Below, piece after piece: positions 38,648-45,472 of a DNA stretch of 45,472 nt. Source of the stretch: a bacterium (GTDB lineage: Bacteria > Bacteroidota > Ignavibacteria > Kapaibacteriales > Kapaibacteriaceae); the NCBI GenBank assembly GCA_024711065.1, contig JANJTN010000041.1, positions 1 through 45,472 on the forward strand, given 5' to 3'. The first letter of the stretch is position 1. Each line of letters opens with the position of its first letter. Position numbers and translations under genes: made by a program. The notes beneath the pieces are model-generated. The model did no database searches. It saw nothing but the letters and a program-made list of their open reading frames with translations, and had not been told where the DNA came from.

Positions 38648-39912
38648 GCGCGGCGCCGGCCTCAGCCCCCTTCATGACCCCAAGGATCTGGTTGACCGTG
38701 CTGGTCTGCGGTCTGGGGTACTTTGTGGACATCTACGATCTGATCCTGTTCTCTATCGTGCGGCTGGATTCGCTGCGCGGCATTGGCGTCCCCGAGGCCA
38801 GCCTGATGGCTGCCAGCGAGCAGGTACTGCAATGGCAGATGATCGGCATGCTGCTGGGCGGTATCCTGTTCGGCGTGCTGGCCGACAAGCGTGGGCGTTT
38901 GTCCGTGCTTCTGGGTTCCATTCTGCTGTACTCCCTGATGAACATCGCCAACGCTTTTGTGAGCAGCGTGCCGATGTATGCTCTGTTCCGGTTCCTGGGT
39001 GGCATTGGCCTGGCCGGAGAGCTGGGCGTGGCCATTACCCTGGTGGCCGAGATCATGCCCCGCCATAGCCGCGGCTACGGAACCACGATCGTAGCGTCGA
39101 TGGGTATTCTGGGAGCCGTGGCCGCCTACTTTGTCCATGAATGGTTCGATTGGCGAACGGCATTCGTGGCAGGGGGCTTGATGGGACTGGCACTGTTGGC
39201 ACTGCGCGTGCGCGTACACGAGTCCGGCATGTTCCAGCGGATGGACAGTCACCCTGTGGCGCGCGGCAACCTGCTGATGATGCTCAAGCCGCACCGCCTG
39301 ATGATCTATGTGGCCTGCATTGCCATCGGCGTACCCATCTGGTACGTGGTGGGCATCCTGGTGACGTTCTCTCCGGAACTCACGGCGGCCTCGGGCTCGT
39401 CGGCTACCGTTGTGGCCGGACAAGCCGTGATGTGGTGCTATGTGGGCCTCTCGGCCGGTGATCTGGTGAGCGGTCTGATCAGCCAATGGCTGAAGAGCCG
39501 TAAACGGACGGTCGGCCTGTTCCTTGCGCTGCTCAGCGGCATCATTGCCTGGTATCTCCTAACGCCGGAGCGTTCGGCGGAGCTTACGTACTGGCAGTGC
39601 GCCCTAATGGGATTTGGATCCGGCTATTGGGCCGTGTTCGTGACCACAGCGGCGGAGCAGTTCGGGACGAATCTTCGTGCCACTGTTGCCACCACAGTTC
39701 CGAATTTTGTGCGTGGAGCCTTGGCACCGGCACTGCTGATCTTTGGCGCACTGCGCACAGGCACCCTTCCGGGTGCGGAAACCATGTTTGCGGGCCAGCC
39801 ACTGATCGGCAGCGCGATCATCGTTGGTATCGGCACCATGACCCTGGCATTCCTCGGATGGTACCTGCTGCACGAGACCTTTGGCAAGGATCTGGAGTAC
39901 GTGGAGATGTAA
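38644..39912 (+). CDS. MFS transporter (sugar/metabolite:H+ symporter-like)
   Basis: ATGA overlap; 12-TM-like; FVDIYDLILFSIVRL...GMLLGGILFGVLADKRGRLSVL...FLGGIGLAGELGVAITLVAEIMPRHSRG. Confidence 0.92.
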   Translation: MSAAPASAPFMTPRIWLTVLVCGLGYFVDIYDLILFSIVRLDSLRGIGVPEASLMAASEQVLQWQMIGMLLGGILFGVLADKRGRLSVLLGSILLYSLMNIANAFVSSVPMYALFRFLGGIGLAGELGVAITLVAEIMPRHSRGYGTTIVASMGILGAVAAYFVHEWFDWRTAFVAGGLMGLALLALRVRVHESGMFQRMDSHPVARGNLLMMLKPHRLMIYVACIAIGVPIWYVVGILVTFSPELTAASGSSATVVAGQAVMWCYVGLSAGDLVSGLISQWLKSRKRTVGLFLALLSGIIAWYLLTPERSAELTYWQCALMGFGSGYWAVFVTTAAEQFGTNLRATVATTVPNFVRGALAPALLIFGALRTGTLPGAETMFAGQPLIGSAIIVGIGTMTLAFLGWYLLHETFGKDLEYVEM

Positions 39913-40072
39913 ATGCACTGATGCACTAATGCACTAATGCACTGATGCACTAATGCACTAATGCACTAATGCACTGATGCACTGATGCACTGATGCACTG
40001 ATGCACTAATGCTCGAATGCACTGATGCACCAATGCTCGAATGCACTGATACACTGATGCACTCATGTTCGA
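39913..40072 (+). repeat. Octamer tandem array, unit ATGCACTR, 20 units
   Basis: Starts at the base after the MFS stop; e.g. ATGCACTG ATGCACTA ATGCACTA...; 3' units diverge to ATGCTCGA, ATGTTCGA. Confidence 0.97.
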
Positions 40073-40113
40073 ATAAGCGAACGTTCGTTTTCTCACATCT
40101 TCTGGATAGTGCT

Positions 40114-40776
40114 ATGAAACAGGCTTTGATCGTGTTGGCGGTACTCGTAGCCGTGGCTGCTCCGGCTGAAGCTCAGATGAAGCAGATCTATCTTGGACCG
40201 TCGCTGCTGTTCAAGGGTGGAACCAATGCCGGGAACATCCAGGAGGGGGCCAAGACCGGGTTCAACTTCCATGCGATCCCGGATCTTGGCGTAACCTTCA
40301 AGTTCATGTTCAGCAAGAGCTCCGGTGCCGGGGCGATCCTGGACCTTGAGTACGCTACCTACTCCTTCCGTATGCGGCCGGAATCTGAGTCGGCAGCTAC
40401 CGACGAGAACACCTTCATCTTCAAACCAAGCTACTTCTCCATCGCTCCGAGCCTGTATCTGAGTGGCGTGACCATCGGTGCTGCCTTCGGTTTTCCGATG
40501 GCGTATAACGTAAGCAACGTGGCTGGCACGGACCTGTCGTCCATCGCCGGAACCACGGACAACCTTTCCTCGCCATCCATCGAGCTGCGTCTCGGCGGAA
40601 TGATCACCGTGCTGGAGTCTGACCTTGGCCAGCTGAATGTTCTGATCCGCGGTGGCTACATGGTTACGGGTCTGTATAACAAGGACTACTTTGATGGCGG
40701 CTCCGACGAATTCAACCCCAAGATGGTCTCCGGAGGTCTTGGCCTGAATTATCTCTTCGATCTTGGAGCGTTGTAA
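40114..40776 (+). CDS. Outer-membrane beta-barrel protein (PorT-like)
   Basis: Signal MKQALIVLAVLVAVAAPAEAQ; repeated amphipathic strands; start corrected from the 40009 ORF, which began in the repeat. Confidence 0.75.
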   Translation: MKQALIVLAVLVAVAAPAEAQMKQIYLGPSLLFKGGTNAGNIQEGAKTGFNFHAIPDLGVTFKFMFSKSSGAGAILDLEYATYSFRMRPESESAATDENTFIFKPSYFSIAPSLYLSGVTIGAAFGFPMAYNVSNVAGTDLSSIAGTTDNLSSPSIELRLGGMITVLESDLGQLNVLIRGGYMVTGLYNKDYFDGGSDEFNPKMVSGGLGLNYLFDLGAL

Positions 40777-40947
40777 ATGCACTCATGCACTGATGCACTA
40801 ATGCACTAATGCACTGATGCACTAATGCATCAATGTTCAATCGCTCAATTGTTCAAACGTTCAAATGCTCAAGCGTTCAAACGTTCAAATGCTCAAGCGT
40901 TCAAGCGCTTGATAACCCCTCGCCCCTAACCCGTAACCCCTCGCTCA
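40777..40947 (+). repeat. Compound array: 17 octamers (ATGCACTR then NYGYTCAA) followed by 5 heptamers (TAACCCC/TCGCCCC)
   Basis: Octamer phase holds exactly 40777-40912 while the word changes; then TAACCCC TCGCCCC TAACCCG TAACCCC TCGCTCA (40913-40947). Confidence 0.93.
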
Positions 40948-40959
40948 TCGTCCTTTCCC

Positions 40960-42501
40960 ATGCAGCACAACGAACGCATCGTCATTCTTGATTTTGGATC
41001 GCAGTACACGCAGCTGATCGCCCGCAAAGTGCGCGAAGCGGGAGTGTACGCCGAGATCCATCCCTTTTCGATCAGCGAAGACACCCTCAAGGGTCTTGCG
41101 CCGAAGGGGATCATCCTGTCGGGCGGACCCAGCAGCGTGTACGCCGAGGGAGCGCCGCATCCGTCGTTCAATGTGTTCGGGCTCGGCGTGCCAGTGCTCG
41201 GGATCTGCTATGGACTGCAGCTGATCGCCTATCAGCTGGGTGGAGCGGTAGACAAGGCCGCCAGACGGGAGTTTGGTCGCGCAACCCTGCAGATCGACGA
41301 CGACACGGATCTCTTCAAGGGCGTGGGACCCACCACACAGGTCTGGATGAGCCACGGCGACCATCTGACGGCAACACCGCCGGGCTTTGAGCGAGTAGGT
41401 CACACGGAGAACGCCGAGATCTGCGCCATCCGCAACCCTGACATGCGGATCTGGGGTGTGCAGTTCCACCCGGAAGTACACCACACGTCGCAGGGAACCA
41501 CGCTACTCAAGAATTTCGTGGTGGATATCTGTGGATGTTCCGCCGACTGGAACGCGGCCCACTTCATCGATGCCGCGATCGACGAGATCCGAAGAGTGGT
41601 TGGCGATGGTGGCGTGATCTGTGCCCTGAGCGGTGGTGTGGACTCTACCGTAGCAGCGGTGTTGTTGCACAAGGCCATCGGCGATCGGGTGCATTGCATT
41701 CACGTGGACAGCGGTCTTATGCGCCAAGGAGAATCCGAGCAGATCGTACGACTCTTCAAAGAGCACTTCGACATGTCGGTGGACCTCGTGAACGGCGAGG
41801 AGATCTTCATGGGCCGTCTCGACGGCGTTACCGACCCAGAGAAGAAGCGCAAGATCATCGGCAACGCCTTCATCGAACTCTTCGAGGTGGAAGCCAAGAA
41901 GTTCAGCGATGCGCAGTTCCTCGCACAAGGCACGCTGTATCCCGATGTGATCGAATCCGTGAGCATCAAAGGTCCGTCGGTCACCATCAAGACCCATCAC
42001 AATGTAGGGGGCTTGCCAGACCGCATGAACCTGAAGCTCATCGAGCCCTTCCGAGAGCTCTTCAAGGACGAGGTGCGTGCTGTTGGTCGAGAGCTCGGTG
42101 TGCCGGATTGGTTCGTCAAGCGCCATCCCTTCCCGGGACCCGGTCTGGCGATCAGGATCCCTGGAGAGGTCACCAAGGAGAAAGCCGACATTCTTCGTGC
42201 AGCCGATGAGATCTATCTCGACGAGATCCGGAAGGCCGGACTGTACGACGAGATCTGGCAGGCCTTCGCCGTTCTGCTGCCGGTTCAGACCGTTGGCGTG
42301 ATGGGCGATGAACGCACGTATGAGTTTGTGTGCGGCTTACGAGCCGTAACGAGTGTGGACGGCATGACGGCCGACTGGTATCACATGCCGTATGATGTGC
42401 TGGCTCGCATGAGCAATCGCATCATCAATGAAGTACGCGGTATCAACCGCGTGGTATACGACATCTCTTCCAAGCCCCCTGCAACCATTGAATGGGAGTG
42501 A
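40960..42501 (+). CDS. guaA: GMP synthase (glutamine-hydrolysing)
   Basis: [31 protein letters not shown]...GICYGLQ...GVQFHPEV...[21 protein letters not shown]. Confidence 0.98.
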   Translation: MQHNERIVILDFGSQYTQLIARKVREAGVYAEIHPFSISEDTLKGLAPKGIILSGGPSSVYAEGAPHPSFNVFGLGVPVLGICYGLQLIAYQLGGAVDKAARREFGRATLQIDDDTDLFKGVGPTTQVWMSHGDHLTATPPGFERVGHTENAEICAIRNPDMRIWGVQFHPEVHHTSQGTTLLKNFVVDICGCSADWNAAHFIDAAIDEIRRVVGDGGVICALSGGVDSTVAAVLLHKAIGDRVHCIHVDSGLMRQGESEQIVRLFKEHFDMSVDLVNGEEIFMGRLDGVTDPEKKRKIIGNAFIELFEVEAKKFSDAQFLAQGTLYPDVIESVSIKGPSVTIKTHHNVGGLPDRMNLKLIEPFRELFKDEVRAVGRELGVPDWFVKRHPFPGPGLAIRIPGEVTKEKADILRAADEIYLDEIRKAGLYDEIWQAFAVLLPVQTVGVMGDERTYEFVCGLRAVTSVDGMTADWYHMPYDVLARMSNRIINEVRGINRVVYDISSKPPATIEWE

Positions 42502-43034
42502 TCATGTTCGACCAACTCCAACTGCACCTGTGGTTCAACCACATTCCGATCATCGGAACCGCGATCGGTGTTCTGATCGTACTGGGTGGACTTCTCTTGA
42601 AGAGTGATGTGATCCGCAAGACCGGTCTGGTGATCTACGTGGTCACCGGCCTTGCTGTTTTCCCGGCCAACTTCACCGGCGAGGGCGCCGAGGATATCGT
42701 CGAAGACAAGGTCAGCTGGGTTAACGACAACCAGGTCCACGAGCACGAGGAGCTGGCCGAAACGGCCATGACGCTGACCGTGATCGGACTGGTTCTGGCA
42801 TTGCTGGTGTTGTTCCAGTTTCCACGACAGGCTTCTCTGCAGCGCCTGATCACGGCTGCGTATCTGATGGTGGGCCTTGCCGGGTGCGTGGTCATCGGTC
42901 TTGCCGGTCACGAAGGTGGCAAGATCATGCGTCCGCATCTTGGAGCAGCGAGTACCGAGCAGCGAGCAGCGAGTCCAGGGACAGAGAACCCGGGAACAGC
43001 CGGCCCAGAGCAGAACGAAGCCGACAACGACTAG
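42492..43034 (+). CDS. DUF2231-like membrane protein
   Basis: [26 protein letters not shown], four hydrophobic helices; low-complexity C-terminal tail. True start may be ATG at 42504. Confidence 0.7.
   Translation: MGVIMFDQLQLHLWFNHIPIIGTAIGVLIVLGGLLLKSDVIRKTGLVIYVVTGLAVFPANFTGEGAEDIVEDKVSWVNDNQVHEHEELAETAMTLTVIGLVLALLVLFQFPRQASLQRLITAAYLMVGLAGCVVIGLAGHEGGKIMRPHLGAASTEQRAASPGTENPGTAGPEQNEADND
42943..42977 (+). repeat. Coding heptamer array (GAGCAGC/GAGTACC)
   Basis: GAGCAGC GAGTACC GAGCAGC GAGCAGC GAGTCCA at the DUF2231 gene 3' end. Confidence 0.85.
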
Positions 43035-43234
43035 AACGAGATGCCGAAGATCAGGGTATAGTTCGTTTCCGACGTACCCAGGCTAAAGACGTAGCCCGTT
43101 ACGTCGACCTTCCAGAACGAGACTCCTGCCAGGGGGCCAACCACTATCTCCGCGCAGGAGCAGGCGAAGCCGTTCTCCAAACTGTCCGCAGGATCGAGGT
43201 ATCTCTGCACAAAGGGTCGTAGCCATGAGCGCAT
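43031..43234 (-). pseudogene. Possible truncated outer-membrane protein remnant
   Basis: 67 aa [67 protein letters not shown]; strand-like C-terminus ending in F, no N-terminal signal. Confidence 0.3.
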
Positions 43235-43283
43235 GAAGGCATTCCTGTATGAGACCCTGCAATCTGCTAATTTGCGGGTCACT

Positions 43284-43832
43284 ATGACCATCCTCGTTCC
43301 CATCTCGAACGGCACCGAAGACATGGAAGCCGTGATCATCATCGACATGCTCCGGCGTGCGGGTCTGGACGTGACCGTTGCCGGCGACGGCGACATGGTC
43401 ACGTGCGCCCGAGGCACGCGGATCATCCCGGACATGGCCATCGACTCCATCGATGACGATGACTGGTACGACGCCATCGTACTGCCGGGCGGCAGTGTTG
43501 GCGTGTCGAACATGATCGACAACGACAGCCTGGCCCACATCCTGGCGCGGCATCGCAACAAAAAACGCCTGATCGGCGCGATCTGCGCTGCGCCTCGCGT
43601 GCTGCACGAGTTCGGCCTGCTCAAGGCAGGCGCTACCATCACGTCGCATCCGTCCGTTGCTGAAGACCTGAAGGTGTATGCCTACTCTCAGGACCGTGTG
43701 GTGGAGGACGACAACATCATCACCAGCCGCGGTGCCGGTACGGCCTTTGAGTTTGCCCTGATCCTCATTCAGCGCCTCACCGACGATGCCACGGCTACCA
43801 GGGTCGCAACCGACATCGTTCTCTACGAATGA
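43284..43832 (+). CDS. DJ-1/PfpI family protein
   Basis: MTILVPISNGTEDMEAVIIIDMLRRAGLDVTVAG...IVLPGGSVG...IGAICAAPRVLHEFGLL; start corrected from 43233. Confidence 0.93.
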   Translation: MTILVPISNGTEDMEAVIIIDMLRRAGLDVTVAGDGDMVTCARGTRIIPDMAIDSIDDDDWYDAIVLPGGSVGVSNMIDNDSLAHILARHRNKKRLIGAICAAPRVLHEFGLLKAGATITSHPSVAEDLKVYAYSQDRVVEDDNIITSRGAGTAFEFALILIQRLTDDATATRVATDIVLYE

Positions 43833-43872
43833 CTCAAGCCCTCAAGCCCTAAGCTATCAAGCCCTTGAATCG
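43833..43872 (+). repeat. Short octamer array CTCAAGCC-type between DJ-1 and metG
   Basis: CTCAAGCC CTCAAGCC CTAAGCTA TCAAGCCC TTGAATCG, starting at the base after the stop codon TGA. Confidence 0.7.
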
Positions 43873-45472
43873 CTACCTCATCACCTCTGCTCTTCCGTAC
43901 GCTTCCGGCATCACCCATCTGGGTAATGTTGTTGGCTCCACGCTACCTGCCGACATCTACGCGCGGTACTGCCGCCTGGCCGGACGCGAGACGTTATACA
44001 TCTGCGGGTCCGATGAGCATGGGGTGGCCATCACGATCGCCGCCGAGAAAGAAGGCATGTCTCCACAGGAGCTGGTGGACCGCTACCATACGGCAAACGC
44101 GCAGGCTCTGGCCGGCGCCGGGATCGCCTTTGATCAGTACGGCAGAACCACGGCCGACGTGCATTTCGACACGGCTCGCGAGTTCTTTTCGGTCTGGCTT
44201 GAAAAGGGGCTTCTCACCGAGCGAGAAGAAGACCAGTTCTATGATGAGGCAGCGGCGATCTTCCTGCCCGATCGCTACGTGGAGGGCATTTGCCCGAACT
44301 GTGGATACGACAAGGCCCGTGGCGATCAGTGCGACAACTGTGGTGCCTACTACAACCAGCTCGACCTGAAGAGTCCACGATCCATCGTCAGCGGACAAAC
44401 GCCGGTGGTGCGCAAGACCAAGCACTGGTACTTCCGCCTGGATGCGTTTCAGGACTGGATCCACGCATACATCGAGAATCATGCGGCCCATTGGAAGGAC
44501 AATGTGGTCCAGCAGTCTCGGTCATGGGTCAAGCAAGGCCTGGCCGAGCGCGCCGCTACACGCGACATGACCTGGGGGATCCCCGTTCCTGTTCCGGATG
44601 CCGACGGCAAGGTACTCTATGTGTGGTTCGAGGCCGTCCTCGGCTACATCTCGGCCACCAAAGAATGGGCTCAGGCTCAGGGCGACCCCGAGTTGTGGAA
44701 GAAATGGTGGTGCGATCCCGACACGGTCTACACGGCGTTCCTCGGAAAGGACAACATCGTGTTCCACACGATCATCTTTCCGATCCTGCTGCACACGCGC
44801 GCCGACGAGGGATACATCCTGCCCACGAACGTTCCCGCCAACGAATTCCTGAATCTGGAAGGCCAGAAATTCTCCAAGAGTCGCAACTGGGCCATCGATC
44901 TGGTGCAGTACCTCACGGACTTCCCGGAACCACAGCACGTGGATATCCTGCGGTATGTGCTCACGATGAACATGCCGGAGACCCGCGATAGCGACTTTAC
45001 CTGGCGCGATTATCAGACCCGCACCAACAACGAACTGGCGGCCATTCTGGGCAACTACGTCAACCGCGTAGTGCAGTTCACCCAGAAGAACTTTGGTGGA
45101 TCCGTTCCCAACGAAGATGGCCATGTAGGTGCCGATGAACAGGAGCAGGCCCTACGCGCAGCCGTACAGCAAGGCATCGAGTTGGTGGGCAAGAACCTGG
45201 ATGCCTTTCGGTTTCGCGATGCTGCCACCGAGGCCATGAACGTGGCTCGTGCAGCCAACAAGTATTTCAACGACAAAGCCCCCTGGAAGGCTATTAAGGA
45301 CGACCCGTCCGACGCAGCCCATACGATGAACGTATGCCTGCAAACCATTCGGACGCTGTCGGTCTTGTTTGCCCCATTCCTGCCGAACGCATCGGCGGCC
45401 ATGCAGAGCATGTTGGGCGAGCCTGTGAACACGGGAGCGCCGGGACAGAATGTGGTCGGTACCAACACCTGG
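43865..45472 (+). CDS. metG: Methionyl-tRNA synthetase, partial (runs off window)
   Basis: TTG start; NRYLITSALPYASGITHLGNVVGSTLPADIYARYCRLAGRETLYICGSDEHG; zinc CPNCGYDKARGDQCDNCGAYY; KFSKSRN; open to window end (536 codons). Upstream in-frame TAA at 43850 limits the start. Confidence 0.96.
   Translation, partial: MNRYLITSALPYASGITHLGNVVGSTLPADIYARYCRLAGRETLYICGSDEHGVAITIAAEKEGMSPQELVDRYHTANAQALAGAGIAFDQYGRTTADVHFDTAREFFSVWLEKGLLTEREEDQFYDEAAAIFLPDRYVEGICPNCGYDKARGDQCDNCGAYYNQLDLKSPRSIVSGQTPVVRKTKHWYFRLDAFQDWIHAYIENHAAHWKDNVVQQSRSWVKQGLAERAATRDMTWGIPVPVPDADGKVLYVWFEAVLGYISATKEWAQAQGDPELWKKWWCDPDTVYTAFLGKDNIVFHTIIFPILLHTRADEGYILPTNVPANEFLNLEGQKFSKSRNWAIDLVQYLTDFPEPQHVDILRYVLTMNMPETRDSDFTWRDYQTRTNNELAAILGNYVNRVVQFTQKNFGGSVPNEDGHVGADEQEQALRAAVQQGIELVGKNLDAFRFRDAATEAMNVARAANKYFNDKAPWKAIKDDPSDAAHTMNVCLQTIRTLSVLFAPFLPNASAAMQSMLGEPVNTGAPGQNVVGTNTW

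Noticed and set aside
39913-40947. CRISPR array
   Set aside because: Units are 7-8 bp, contiguous, with no unique spacers and no cas genes in the window.
1-45472. tRNA/rRNA genes, transposases, integrases, prophage genes
   Set aside because: None recognised by eye; a tRNAscan/Infernal run would be needed to exclude small RNA genes.

Overview
The window is about 45.5 kb of dense chromosomal sequence from a bacterium that looks like the Bacteroidota/Chlorobi (FCB) group. This is inferred from several secreted proteins with type IX secretion (T9SS) C-terminal sorting domains and from TAnnTTTG-type promoter motifs; a Kapabacteria/Ignavibacteria-like lineage is possible but untested. From left to right it contains: an MBL-fold hydrolase start; a DUF2892 protein; an isobutyryl-CoA-mutase-like system split into two genes with a DUF4397 lipoprotein between them; a threonine dehydratase; a glycosyltransferase; a 'GNDxY' repeat protein; gatB; an ilvE-like aminotransferase; a fused 2-oxoacid dehydrogenase E1; a TPR-like membrane protein; a 14 kb block of T9SS cargo genes, including a 2340-aa Pmp-like giant; a glycan/glycosyltransferase cluster; a mutY-like gene head-to-head with cdd; an MFS transporter; guaA; a DUF2231-like protein; a DJ-1/PfpI protein; and a partial metG that is missing from the supplied ORF track because it starts with TTG. 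The most unusual signals are at the DNA level: (i) an over-represented octamer AGGGGGCT/AGCCCCCT (19 copies by eye, absent from the T9SS block); (ii) intergenic 7- and 8-bp tandem arrays that keep their period while the word changes, usually starting at a stop codon; (iii) a perfect inverted TATCTTTG pair forming a compact divergent promoter, with spacing that suggests leaderless transcripts; and (iv) the split IcmF locus. All counts and alignments were made by eye.
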